From: Mycobacterium sp. Root135 | GTDB lineage: Bacteria; Actinomycetota; Actinomycetes; Mycobacteriales; Mycobacteriaceae | DNA: 64,000 nt | Reading direction: 5' to 3' | NCBI RefSeq assembly: GCF_001426545.1 | Contig: NZ_LMEZ01000006.1 | Span: 416,220 to 480,219 of the forward strand | In this document: piece by piece, positions 39,977 to 48,568 of the stretch | Position numbering within the stretch: position 1 is the first letter of the stretch | How the letters are laid out: the number at the start of each line of letters is the position of its first letter | Made by a program: the position numbers and the translations under genes | The notes under the pieces: generated by a model | Told to the model about the DNA's origin: nothing | Databases searched by the model: none | Seen by the model: the letters and a program-made list of their open reading frames with translations, nothing else

Positions 39977-41905
39977 CTACTTCTTCGGTTTGTCGCTGGC
40001 GGCATCCGACGACAGCGCGGCGACGAATGCCTCCTGCGGCACCTCGACCCGGCCGATCGTCTTCATCCGCTTCTTGCCTTCCTTCTGCTTCTCGAGCAGT
40101 TTGCGCTTACGGCTGATGTCACCGCCGTAGCACTTGCTCAGCACGTCCTTGCGGATGGCTCGGATGTTCTCGCGCGCAATGATTCTCGCGCCGATGGCAG
40201 CCTGGATGGGCACCTCGAACTGCTGACGGGGAATGAGTTCCTTGAGCTTGGTGGTCATCTTGTTGCCGTAGGCCGAGGCCCCGTCCCTGTGCACGATGGC
40301 ACTGAACGCGTCGACTGCCTCACCCTGAAGCAGGATGTCGACCTTGACCAGGTCGGCCTCCTGCTCGCCGGCCTCTTCGTAGTCGAGGCTGGCATAGCCG
40401 CGGGTGCGCGACTTCAGCGAATCGAAGAAGTCGAAGATGATCTCGCCCAACGGCATCGTGTAGCGCAGCTCGACCCGCTCCGGCGACAGGTAGTCCATGC
40501 CGCCGAGTTCGCCGCGCCGCGCCTGGCACAGCTCCATGATCGTGCCGATGAACTCGCTCGGCGCGATGACGGTGGTCTTGACGATCGGTTCGAAGACCGA
40601 GCGGACCTTGCCCTCCTGCCAGTCCGACGGGTTCGTGACGATCAGCTCGGTCCCGTCGTCCTTCACCACTCGGTACACCACGTTTGGCGCAGTCGAGATC
40701 AGGTCGAGGTCGAACTCGCGCTCGAGGCGCTCGCGGGTGATCTCCATGTGCAGCAGGCCAAGGAATCCGCAGCGGAAGCCGAAGCCGAGCGCGACGGACG
40801 TCTCGGGCTCCCACACCAACGCGGCGTCGTTGAGCTGCAATCGCTCGAGGGCGTCGCGGAGGTTTGGGTAGTCCGAACCGTCCACCGGATACAGCCCCGA
40901 GTAGACCATCGGACGGGGTTCCCGGTAGCCGGTCAGTGCTTCGGTGGCACCGTTGCGGAAGGACGTCACCGTGTCGCCGACCTTCGACTGCCTGACGTCT
41001 TTGACGCCGGTGATCAGGTACCCGACCTCGCCGACGCCGAGACCGTCGCTTGGCTTGGGATCGGGTGAGACGATGCCGACTTCCAGCAGCTCGTGGGTGG
41101 TGCCGGTCGACATCATCTTGATCTTCTCGCGCGGGCGCAGCGTGCCGTCGACGACGCGGACGTAGGTGACGACGCCGCGGTAGATGTCGTAGACGGAGTC
41201 GAAGATCATCGCCCTGGCGGGCGCGTCGGCGTCACCAACCGGTGCGGGGACCAGCCGGACGACGGCGTCGAGCAGCTCGCGGACGCCGACGCCGGTCTTG
41301 CCGGAGACCCGCAGGACGTCCTCGGGCTCGCACCCGATGATGTGGGCGATCTCCCCGGCGTAGCGATCCGGGTCGGCGGCGGGCAGGTCGATCTTGTTCA
41401 GCACCGGGATGATCGTCAGGCCCCGGTCGAGCGCCAGGTACAGGTTCGCCAGCGTCTGCGCCTCGATGCCCTGGGCGGCGTCGACGAGCAGCACCGCGCC
41501 CTCGCAGGCCTCGAGCGCACGCGACACCTCGTAGGTGAAGTCGACGTGACCTGGGGTGTCGATCAGGTGCAGGACGAATTCCTGACTCGTTCCGCCCACC
41601 GTGCTCGTCCAAGGCAGCCGAACGTTCTGCGCCTTGATGGTGATGCCGCGCTCGCGCTCGATGTCCATGCGGTCGAGGTACTGGGCGCGCATGTCACGGT
41701 CTGCGACGACGCCGGTGATGCCGAGCATCCGGTCGGCCAGCGTCGACTTCCCGTGGTCGATGTGCGCGATGATGCAGAAGTTCCGAATCTGCGCCGGCGC
41801 AGTAAACGTCTTGTCGGCGAAGCTGCTGATGGGAATCTCCTGGTGAGGGTACGTGGCAGCGGCGCTGCGCTCGTTCAGGATATCGAGCCGCCACCTCATC
41901 GACAC
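39977..41905 (-). CDS. lepA: Elongation factor 4 (LepA)
   Basis: A 642-residue ribosome-associated GTPase. G1 is AHIDHGKST, G3 DTPGHVDF and G4 NKIDLP; the LepA-specific C-terminal domain ends CYGGDISRKRKLLEKQKEGKK-type sequence. The N-terminus (about 25 residues before PISSFADKTF) is poorly conserved; GTG at 41905 or ATG at 41899 are both plausible. Divergent from the Rv2405-like gene, 36 bases apart. Confidence 0.96.
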   Translation of the reverse strand: MSMRWRLDILNERSAAATYPHQEIPISSFADKTFTAPAQIRNFCIIAHIDHGKSTLADRMLGITGVVADRDMRAQYLDRMDIERERGITIKAQNVRLPWTSTVGGTSQEFVLHLIDTPGHVDFTYEVSRALEACEGAVLLVDAAQGIEAQTLANLYLALDRGLTIIPVLNKIDLPAADPDRYAGEIAHIIGCEPEDVLRVSGKTGVGVRELLDAVVRLVPAPVGDADAPARAMIFDSVYDIYRGVVTYVRVVDGTLRPREKIKMMSTGTTHELLEVGIVSPDPKPSDGLGVGEVGYLITGVKDVRQSKVGDTVTSFRNGATEALTGYREPRPMVYSGLYPVDGSDYPNLRDALERLQLNDAALVWEPETSVALGFGFRCGFLGLLHMEITRERLEREFDLDLISTAPNVVYRVVKDDGTELIVTNPSDWQEGKVRSVFEPIVKTTVIAPSEFIGTIMELCQARRGELGGMDYLSPERVELRYTMPLGEIIFDFFDSLKSRTRGYASLDYEEAGEQEADLVKVDILLQGEAVDAFSAIVHRDGASAYGNKMTTKLKELIPRQQFEVPIQAAIGARIIARENIRAIRKDVLSKCYGGDISRKRKLLEKQKEGKKRMKTIGRVEVPQEAFVAALSSDAASDKPKK

Positions 41906-41928
41906 AATCGCGCCCGGGCAGGCTCACC

Positions 41929-41934
41929 TATGCT
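41929..41934 (+). promoter_or_regulatory. -10 box TATGCT for the PemK/MazF-like gene
   Basis: TATGCT is followed by exactly 7 bases and ATG at 41942, the leaderless arrangement. This favours ATG 41942 over the in-frame ATG at 41930, which lies inside the -10 box. Confidence 0.55.
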
Positions 41935-41941
41935 CGACTCC

Positions 41942-42559
41942 ATGGCTCCTCAGTTGAGTCCGTGGCAGCGGATTGTGCAGACCACCGAAAGACTGGTGTT
42001 CGACGAGGCCCCGAGGATCATTCGACAGCTGCAGAACCCCGAGACGGTGCCGCGCACCCTCGGACAGGGCATCCGGTTGGGCATCGACGTGGGTCTCAGC
42101 GTCATCGCCGCCACGCAGCAGCAGCAGCCGCCTCAGCAGGCGATCACCGCGGGCCGACCGGTCACGAAGAACAGCGCCCCCACCGCGCGGCGGGCGCGCA
42201 AGATCTCCTACGCCCCGGACCTTGACGGCCAGGCCGACCCCGGCGAGATCGTCTGGACGTGGGTCGCCTTCGAAGAGGATCCGTCGCGCGGCAAGGACCG
42301 GCCCGTATTGGTGGTGGGCCGCGACAGCACGACCCTGCTCGGGCTGATGCTGTCCAGCCAGGAGCGTCACGGCGCCGATCGCGCGTGGGTCGCAATCGGA
42401 AGCGGCAGTTGGGATTACGAGGGCCGCGCCAGCTGGGTCAGGCTCGACCGCGTGCTGGACGTGCCGGAGGAGAGCATCCGACGCGAGGGCGCGATCCTCG
42501 AGCGCGAAACCTTCGAGGTCGTCGCCACGCGGTTGCGGACCGACTACTCCTGGCACTAG
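41942..42559 (+). CDS. PemK/MazF-fold protein (Rv2405-like)
   Basis: A 205-residue protein. The C-terminal two-thirds matches the PemK/MazF toxin fold: PGEIVWTWVAFEEDPSRGKDRPVLVVGRD and WVRLDRVLDVPEESIRREGAIL. The N-terminal 90 residues are an extra helical and Gln-rich region (ATQQQQPPQQA). No antitoxin gene is adjacent and the gene is conserved at this locus in mycobacteria, so a free-standing toxin is unlikely; a domesticated RNA-binding or regulatory role is possible. Confidence 0.8.
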   Translation: MAPQLSPWQRIVQTTERLVFDEAPRIIRQLQNPETVPRTLGQGIRLGIDVGLSVIAATQQQQPPQQAITAGRPVTKNSAPTARRARKISYAPDLDGQADPGEIVWTWVAFEEDPSRGKDRPVLVVGRDSTTLLGLMLSSQERHGADRAWVAIGSGSWDYEGRASWVRLDRVLDVPEESIRREGAILERETFEVVATRLRTDYSWH

Positions 42560-43168
42560 TCAGCGCGCGGCCCGCCACATCGGGATCAGCGTCGGCCCGC
42601 CCGGCGGGGTGATCTCGCCGGTGATCTCGAACCCGAAGCGTTGGTAGTAGGGCACGTTGTCCGGCTTGCTCGATTCGAGGTACGCGGGCGCGTGCTCGGC
42701 GTCGCAACGGTCCAACCGCGAATTCATCAGCGCCTGCCCGTACCCCTTGCCGCGGACGTCGGGATCACTACCGATGAACGCGAGATACCAGTGCGGCTCC
42801 TCGGGGTGAGACTTCTTCATCATCTCCTCGATGACGAGGCCGCGCTGAAGCGACCGGCCGAACGCCCAGATCAACCCCGGCATGGCCCGTAGTTCCTGCG
42901 TGCGCGTCGCCCGCCACGCACCGGGCGGAGCCCACACCGCCGCGGCGCCGATCCCGCCGGCGCCGTCGGGGGCGACCTCGACTCCGCCGTTGGCGAGGTG
43001 GTGATGACGGACCATCGCGGCGAACAGCGTGGACAGCTTGCGCCTGCGCGCCTCGGCGTCGGGCAGCATCCAACACATCACGGGGTCGTCCAGGAAGGCC
43101 CTCCCCAGCGTCTTCGACAGGGCTCCGACGTCGGCGCGGGTCGCGGTTCGCGCGTGCACGGCGTCCAT
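42560..43168 (-). CDS. GNAT-family N-acetyltransferase
   Basis: A 202-residue GNAT enzyme. The acetyl-CoA loop is in YLAFIGSDPDVRGKGYGQALM (R/Q-x-x-G-x-G), with C-terminal YLESSKPDNVPYYQRFGFEITGE. Substrate unknown. ATG at 43168. Its 3' end abuts the Rv2405-like stop with no gap. Confidence 0.88.
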   Translation of the reverse strand: MDAVHARTATRADVGALSKTLGRAFLDDPVMCWMLPDAEARRRKLSTLFAAMVRHHHLANGGVEVAPDGAGGIGAAAVWAPPGAWRATRTQELRAMPGLIWAFGRSLQRGLVIEEMMKKSHPEEPHWYLAFIGSDPDVRGKGYGQALMNSRLDRCDAEHAPAYLESSKPDNVPYYQRFGFEITGEITPPGGPTLIPMWRAAR

Positions 43169-43172
43169 GCTC

Positions 43173-43601
43173 TCACCCCTGTGTGATGTAGGCCGCCAAC
43201 TGTTCGCGCTCGGCCTGCAACTCCTCCATCCGGGTCTTGACCACGTCTCCGATGCTGACGATGCCCGCCAACCGACCGTCGTCCAGGACGGGAACGTGCC
43301 GTACCCGGTGGGTCGTCATCACTGCACTGAGCTCGTCGAGCGAGTCGTCGGGCGAGCACGTGACCAACTCGCTGGTCATGATGTCGGCGACCCGACGTCC
43401 GAGGGCATCCGCACCATGTTCGTGCAGCATGCGCACGACGTCGCGTTCGGACACGATGCCGACCAGCCCCTCTGGGCCGACGACCACCATGGCTCCGACG
43501 TTGCGCCCGACCAGGCCGCCGATCAGCTCACTGACCAGGGTGTCCGGTCTGATGGACAGCACCCCGGCACCCTTGTTCCTCAACACGTCTGCGATACGCA
43601 T
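43173..43601 (-). CDS. CBS-domain pair protein (Rv2406c-like)
   Basis: A 142-residue protein made of two CBS domains: RIADVLRNKGAGVLSIRPDT to VGIVSERDVVRML, then ADIMTSELVTCSPDDSLDELSAVM to RLAGIVSIGDVVKTRMEEL. Such pairs bind adenine nucleotides and regulate partners; counterpart of Rv2406c. ATG at 43601, 4 bases upstream of the acetyltransferase gene, so the two are an operon. Confidence 0.9.
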   Translation of the reverse strand: MRIADVLRNKGAGVLSIRPDTLVSELIGGLVGRNVGAMVVVGPEGLVGIVSERDVVRMLHEHGADALGRRVADIMTSELVTCSPDDSLDELSAVMTTHRVRHVPVLDDGRLAGIVSIGDVVKTRMEELQAEREQLAAYITQG

Positions 43602-43687
43602 GCCGCTCCCTTGGTGACGTGGATCACACCAGGCTAGATCCGATCACCGACGGAACACAACGGCCATGACGCCGGTTGCTATGCCAC

Positions 43688-44695
43688 ATGACCGAAACAG
43701 TGACGCTTGGAGACGACCTGACAGTCAGCGCCATCGGCTTCGGCGCCATGGCGTTGACACCGGTGTACGGCGAGGTCGACGACGCCGAATCGCTGGCGAC
43801 GCTCAACCGCGCCCTCGACCTTGGCGTGACGTTCCTGGACACCGCGAACGTGTACGGCGGCGGCGCCAACGAGCGCCTCATCGCCGAATTGCTCGCCACC
43901 CGGCGCGACGAGGTCACCCTGGCCACCAAGTTCGGCATCGTCGGCAACCCAGCCGACCGTGCCGCGGGCAAGCCGGCCGCACGTGGTGACGCCGCCTACG
44001 TCAAGCAGTGCATCGACGAAAGCCTCGGTCGCCTGCGCACCGACGTCGTCGACCTCTACTACATGCATCGGCGCGACCTCACGGTGCCGATCGAGGAAAC
44101 CGTGGGCGCGATGGCCGAATTGGTCGCCGCGGGCAAGGTTCGCCATCTGGGGCTGTCCGAGGTGACGGCCGACGAACTGCGGGCCGCCGTCGCGGTGCAC
44201 CCGATTGCCGCAGTCCAGAGCGAATGGTCCATTTGGAGCCGCGACGTCGAACGCCGGGTAGTCCCGGCCGCCGCCGAACTCGGGGTCGGATTCGTCCCGT
44301 ACTCGCCGTTGGGTCGGGGCTTCCTGACCGGCACCGTCACCTCGGCCGCCGATCTGACCGAGTCGTCGGACTTCCGGCGCAATCTGCCACGGTTCTCGGC
44401 CGAGGCTCTCCAAGAGAACCTGGCGGTGGTCGAGGTGATCCGCACCGTCGCCGACGAACGCGAGGCGACGCCCGCCCAGATCGCCCTGGCCTGGCTGCGC
44501 TACCGGGCCGACGAGCTCGGGGTGGCGTCGGTCCCGATCCCCGGCACCCGCCGGGCGGCGCGGGTGCAGGAGAACTTCGATTCGCTCGACGTGGCACTGA
44601 GCGACGACCAACTCGCGCGACTCGACGCGGCGGCCGACGCGGTGTCCGGCAACCGATTCGCCGACCCCACGTGGATATCGGCCGGCCGGGAATGA
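43688..44695 (+). CDS. Aldo/keto reductase
   Basis: A 335-residue NADPH-dependent reductase with the catalytic tetrad: D and Y in FLDTANVYGGGANERLI, K in LATKFG and H in YYMHRRDLTVPIEE. Cofactor motif PIPGTRRAARVQENF near the C-terminus. Substrate unknown; carbonyl detoxification is typical. ATG at 43688. Convergent with the TetR gene, 3-base gap. Confidence 0.9.
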   Translation: MTETVTLGDDLTVSAIGFGAMALTPVYGEVDDAESLATLNRALDLGVTFLDTANVYGGGANERLIAELLATRRDEVTLATKFGIVGNPADRAAGKPAARGDAAYVKQCIDESLGRLRTDVVDLYYMHRRDLTVPIEETVGAMAELVAAGKVRHLGLSEVTADELRAAVAVHPIAAVQSEWSIWSRDVERRVVPAAAELGVGFVPYSPLGRGFLTGTVTSAADLTESSDFRRNLPRFSAEALQENLAVVEVIRTVADEREATPAQIALAWLRYRADELGVASVPIPGTRRAARVQENFDSLDVALSDDQLARLDAAADAVSGNRFADPTWISAGRE

Positions 44696-44698
44696 ACG

Positions 44699-45379
44699 TC
44701 AGTCCTCGACCGGCCGCATTCTGCGGAGAGCGACGGCGAGATCGTCGAACGCCCCGGCTTGGGCCCGAATCCGGTCGATGTCGCCGGGCCGCTTGAGAAG
44801 TCCGCGAACGGCGAGGGTGGCGACCTGCTCGCCGACGCGCACCGCGTCGGCGGTGCGGTCGCCCGGATCGGCGTACAACCGGGTGCGTTTCTGGGCACCC
44901 TCGTCGAAGTTCAGCAGCAGCTCCGCGGTCTGAACCCTGTCGCAGTCGACGAACCTACCCTCGCCGATCCCTGCCCCAATCAGGTCGACGACCCACTGGG
45001 TGAGCCGCTCGTAGTCCGTCCAGAATTGATGGAAGTCGGCGCGCTGCCGGTGGGCGATTCGTTGAATCTCGTTGAAGTCGATCGGTGACATCGCCAGCTG
45101 CATGGTGTCGAAGCGCAACAGCCGGTAGAGCTTCACCGCCGGTGAGCCGGACCCCGCACCTACCTCGGCGATGAAGTCCAGTGGCGCCCGGTTCACGGCA
45201 AGCGTCTCCTGCAGCAACTGCTCCTTGTTGCGGAACCAGTAGTACAGCGACGACTGCTGCAGACCCGCCGCTCGGGCGACGTCGCTCATCGTCGTCTGCG
45301 CATAACCCTTCTCCGAGAACAGCTTCGTGGCGGCGTCGACGATTCCGGCGCGTGGCGCCCTTCGCCGTGGCGTCGACAC
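44699..45379 (-). CDS. TetR-family transcriptional regulator
   Basis: A 226-residue TetR repressor. The HTH is AATKLFSEKGYAQTTMSDVA with LQQSSLYYWFRNKEQLL completing it; the C-terminal ligand domain is not assignable. GTG at 45379 starts 2 bases after the creatininase stop, so it is the last gene of the glnT-like/creatininase/tetR operon and probably controls it. Confidence 0.9.
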   Translation of the reverse strand: MSTPRRRAPRAGIVDAATKLFSEKGYAQTTMSDVARAAGLQQSSLYYWFRNKEQLLQETLAVNRAPLDFIAEVGAGSGSPAVKLYRLLRFDTMQLAMSPIDFNEIQRIAHRQRADFHQFWTDYERLTQWVVDLIGAGIGEGRFVDCDRVQTAELLLNFDEGAQKRTRLYADPGDRTADAVRVGEQVATLAVRGLLKRPGDIDRIRAQAGAFDDLAVALRRMRPVED

Positions 45380-45381
45380 GG

Positions 45382-46125
45382 CTAGCTCAGCGGGGCTTGT
45401 TCGCGGTGCGCGCGTCGAACCATCTCCGCGGCCGCGTCGACCACGTCGCGCCACAACTGGACACCGAACTCCGCCGAGGCCCGCGACGGGTGCCCGGTGA
45501 CGCCGTTGGTCGACACGTGCGCGAGCGCATAGCGGAAGACGGTGCCCGCGGTGCGGTCCGGATCGTCGGCCCCGGCCAGCGCGTCGGCGTCGACCAGTTC
45601 CGGCCGCAGCGCCATGACCAACGACGTCTCGGCGGCGTTGGCGTGCCAGTCCACGGCGTCGGCCGTTGCGTGCGCGGCGATTTCGGGAGTCAGCTCCCAC
45701 CACTGCATGACGCCGATGCGTCCGTCGGGAAACTCTCGCCGGAATTCGTCGCACGCGATCCACAGGGCTGCCGCATTGCCGACGTGCCCGTTGACGAACA
45801 GCAGACGCTTCACCCCGGAGGCCACGCACGCCCTGGCGACGCGAAGCGCGGCCGCCGCGGTCTCGGTGCCGCTGGCGGCGACGGTCCCCGCCAACGTCGT
45901 GCCGTGAAAGAAGCTGGCGCCGTACGCAATCGGCGACAGGACGACCGCGAGATCGCCCGCGGCGGCGTCGGCGAGTGCGGCGGCGATGATCGTGTCGGTC
46001 CCGACCGGCAGATGCGGGCCGTGCTGCTCGGTGGCCCCGACGGGGATCAGCCCGACGCAGTCGGGATCGGCCGCGACTCGACGTGCGAGCTCGGTCGACG
46101 TCAACTCCTCCCAGCGGTGACTCAT
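45382..46125 (-). CDS. Creatininase-family amidohydrolase
   Basis: A 247-residue metal-dependent amidohydrolase. Creatininase signatures: GLIPVGATEQHGPHLPVGTD (metal His and Glu), GASFFHGTTLAGTV and LLFVNGHVGNAAAL. The family includes creatininase, the MftE peptidase and FAPy deformylases; no mycofactocin genes are nearby, so MftE is unlikely. Its partner in the operon is a glutamine synthetase-like ligase, suggesting gamma-glutamyl or amide metabolism. Confidence 0.85.
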   Translation of the reverse strand: MSHRWEELTSTELARRVAADPDCVGLIPVGATEQHGPHLPVGTDTIIAAALADAAAGDLAVVLSPIAYGASFFHGTTLAGTVAASGTETAAAALRVARACVASGVKRLLFVNGHVGNAAALWIACDEFRREFPDGRIGVMQWWELTPEIAAHATADAVDWHANAAETSLVMALRPELVDADALAGADDPDRTAGTVFRYALAHVSTNGVTGHPSRASAEFGVQLWRDVVDAAAEMVRRAHREQAPLS

Positions 46126-46129
46126 CCGA

Positions 46130-47554
46130 TCACCAGAATCTCAGGTAGCGATCGGTCTCCCAAGACGACACGTGCGCGGTGAAGGAGTCCCACTCCGCCC
46201 GCTTCTCGCTCACGTAGGAATCGAACATCGCGTCACCGAACACCTTGCGCACCAACGGGTCCGATTCGAGGGCGTCGACCGCCTCGCCGAGTGAACGCGG
46301 CAGCCAGCCGATGCCGCGCTCGGCGAGGTCGCGCTCGGACACGTCGTAGAGGTTGTCGCGGTTGGGATCGCCGGGATCGAGCCCCTCCCGGATTCCCTCC
46401 AGCCCCGCTGCAAGCACCAGCGCGGCGCCGAGATACGGGTTGCTGGCACTGTCGGCGGCCCGGCACTCGACGCGTCCGCCACCTCTCGGAATGCGCAGCA
46501 TGTTGGTGCGGTTGTTGTCGCCGTAGCAGGCGAAGATGGGTGCCCAGGTCAGGCCGGACATGCTGCCCTGCTTGACCAGTCGCTTATAGCTGTTGACCGT
46601 GGGCGCGATCACCGCGCAGATCGCCGAGGCATGGCGCAGCACACCCGCGGTGAATTGATAACCGAGAGTGGACAGTCCGCATCCGCGCGGGTCGTCGTCC
46701 TCGTCGAAGAGGTTGACCCCGGCCGAGTCGGCGAACGACATGTTGTAGTGAGCGCCGCTGCCCGTCCGGTCGGCGAACGGCTTGGGCATCCACGACGCGA
46801 ACAGGCCGTGCTTGCGGGCGATCTCGCCGACCATCATGCGGAAGAACACCAGCCGGTCCGCCATCGTCACGGCGTCGGTGTAGGTGAAGTCGGTCTCGAA
46901 CTGGCCGTTGCCGTCCTCGTGGTCGAACGAGTAGACATCCCAACCGAGTTCGTTCATGGCCGAGACGATCTCGTCGACCACCCCGTAATTGTGCAGCATC
47001 GTGCGCAGGTCGTAGCACGGCTTGACCAGGTCGTCGTCGAGACTGGCCGGTTGCGGGATGCCGACCCGGTCGTCGGTGAGCAGGAAGAACTCCGTCTCGA
47101 TCCCCAGGTTGAAGGTGTACCCCAGGGTCGCGGCGTCGGCGGTGACCCGCTTGAGGATCTGCCTGCTGCACGCCTCGAACGGGGTGTCCCCGACCCACAG
47201 ATCCCCAGGGAACCAGGCGATCTCGCGGTTGAACGGAGCGATGATGGCGGCGTCGAGATCGGGATGGGGTGCGACCTCGTCGTCGTTGACGTCCTGCGGG
47301 ACGCCGTCCAGGGCGGCGCCGGTGAACATCTCCGACCCGCGGGCGGCCTGGTCGAGGTGGTTGAGCGGCACCATCTTCGCCTTCGGCTTGCCGTGTACGT
47401 CGACGAAGCTGATGGCCGCGTACTTCACGCCTGCCGCGCCGAGGCGTTCGGCGACTTCGGCGGTCCGTCCAGTGAGCGTGGTGACGATGGTTCCTCCTCG
47501 TTCCGGTGATGACGGTGTTGACGCTATGGGCCGACTGTTGCGGATCTGTTTCAC
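46130..47554 (-). CDS. Type III glutamine synthetase-like ligase (GlnT family)
   Basis: A ligase of about 450-474 residues of the glutamine synthetase superfamily. Catalytic landmarks: GIETEFFLL, DHEDGNGQFETDF (metal-binding), GSGAHYNMSF, NSYKRLVKQGSMSGL and NRTNMLRIPRGGGRVECRAADSASNPYL-type active-site strand. It resembles type III glutamate-ammonia ligases, which can act on methylamine or other amines. The start is anomalous: a very strong Shine-Dalgarno (GAGGAGG, minus strand, 47493-47499) is followed by ATC (47488) and GTC (47485), neither a normal start. The only canonical upstream codon is GTG at 47554, which I use. The operon context with creatininase and TetR suggests an amine or nitrogen-source pathway. 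Confidence 0.85.
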   Translation of the reverse strand: MKQIRNSRPIASTPSSPERGGTIVTTLTGRTAEVAERLGAAGVKYAAISFVDVHGKPKAKMVPLNHLDQAARGSEMFTGAALDGVPQDVNDDEVAPHPDLDAAIIAPFNREIAWFPGDLWVGDTPFEACSRQILKRVTADAATLGYTFNLGIETEFFLLTDDRVGIPQPASLDDDLVKPCYDLRTMLHNYGVVDEIVSAMNELGWDVYSFDHEDGNGQFETDFTYTDAVTMADRLVFFRMMVGEIARKHGLFASWMPKPFADRTGSGAHYNMSFADSAGVNLFDEDDDPRGCGLSTLGYQFTAGVLRHASAICAVIAPTVNSYKRLVKQGSMSGLTWAPIFACYGDNNRTNMLRIPRGGGRVECRAADSASNPYLGAALVLAAGLEGIREGLDPGDPNRDNLYDVSERDLAERGIGWLPRSLGEAVDALESDPLVRKVFGDAMFDSYVSEKRAEWDSFTAHVSSWETDRYLRFW

Positions 47555-47725
47555 CGCGGTAAATGAGGTATCGAAGATTGCTGGCTACCGGTCCCGGTGA
47601 AATCGCACGTCAGAGCGGTACAGATCTAGCCAGCCAATGGGCTATTGAAAGGCGTCAAGAGACACGCCGATCCGGTCCGACCGATAAGGCAGCGCGACCG
47701 ATCAAGATCGCGTAGGTATGACGTC

Positions 47726-48568
47726 ATGATCGAAGTAACCCTGCTGGGTACGGGCAGCCCGATGATCGACCCCAACCGCGCCGGACCGGCCACGCTGGTG
47801 CGGGCCGGCGGGCAGACCTTCCTGGTCGACGCCGGCCGCGGGGTGCTGATGCGGGCGGCCGCCGTCGGCGTCGGCGCCGCGGACGTCACCGCTCTGCTGC
47901 TGACGCATCTGCACAGCGATCACATCACCGATCTCACCGACGTCATCACCACGCGGTGGATCACCACCTTCACCCGCACTCCCCTACGGGTGATCGGGCC
48001 GCCGGGAACCGCCGCCGTCGTCGAGGCGATCCTCGCCGCGCTCGCGCCGGACATCGGCTACCGCATCGGCCACCACGCCGACATCACCGAACCGCCCAGC
48101 GTCGAGGTGGAGGAGGTCACCGACGGGGTGGTGTGGGGCCAAGACGGCGTGCGAATCTCGGTGGGACCCACGGACCACCGGCCCGTCGAGCCGACGATTG
48201 GCTTTCGCGTCGAATTCGACGGCGCCTCAGTGGTTCTGGCCGGCGACTCGGTGCCGTGCGCGAGCCTGGACGCGTTGACCGCCGGCGCGGATGCCCTGGT
48301 GCACACCGTGATTCGCAAGGACCTCATTCAACTGGTGCCCAACCAGCGCCTGCGGGACATCCTCGACTACCACTCCTCGGTGGAGCAGGCGGCGAATACC
48401 GCCGCCCGGGCCGGCGTCGGCACGCTGATCCTGACGCACTACGTCCCGCCGTTGGCCCCCGGCCAGGAGGACGCCTGGCGGGCGCTGGCGGCCACCGAGT
48501 TCGACGGCCCCGTCGAACTCGGCGACGACCTGCACCGCGTGGAGGTGACGGCTAGGCCAGCCGGGTGA
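47726..48568 (+). CDS. rnz: Ribonuclease Z-like metallo-beta-lactamase protein
   Basis: A 280-residue MBL-fold protein, counterpart of Rv2407. The metal motif is LLTHLHSDHITDL, with the LLGTGSPMIDPNRAGPATL N-terminus typical of RNase Z, later GDSVPCASLDAL and LTHYVPP. It may process tRNA 3' ends, though some homologues are arylsulfatase-like. ATG at 47726 is preceded by TAGGTA-N7, a leaderless-type arrangement with an imperfect -10 box. Convergent overlap of 17 bases with the transglutaminase gene. Confidence 0.85.
   Translation: MIEVTLLGTGSPMIDPNRAGPATLVRAGGQTFLVDAGRGVLMRAAAVGVGAADVTALLLTHLHSDHITDLTDVITTRWITTFTRTPLRVIGPPGTAAVVEAILAALAPDIGYRIGHHADITEPPSVEVEEVTDGVVWGQDGVRISVGPTDHRPVEPTIGFRVEFDGASVVLAGDSVPCASLDALTAGADALVHTVIRKDLIQLVPNQRLRDILDYHSSVEQAANTAARAGVGTLILTHYVPPLAPGQEDAWRALAATEFDGPVELGDDLHRVEVTARPAG

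Noticed and set aside
42116..42136. CAG-repeat-like stretch in the Rv2405-like gene
   Set aside because: Only four consecutive Gln codons followed by Pro; ordinary low complexity in a linker, not a repeat locus.
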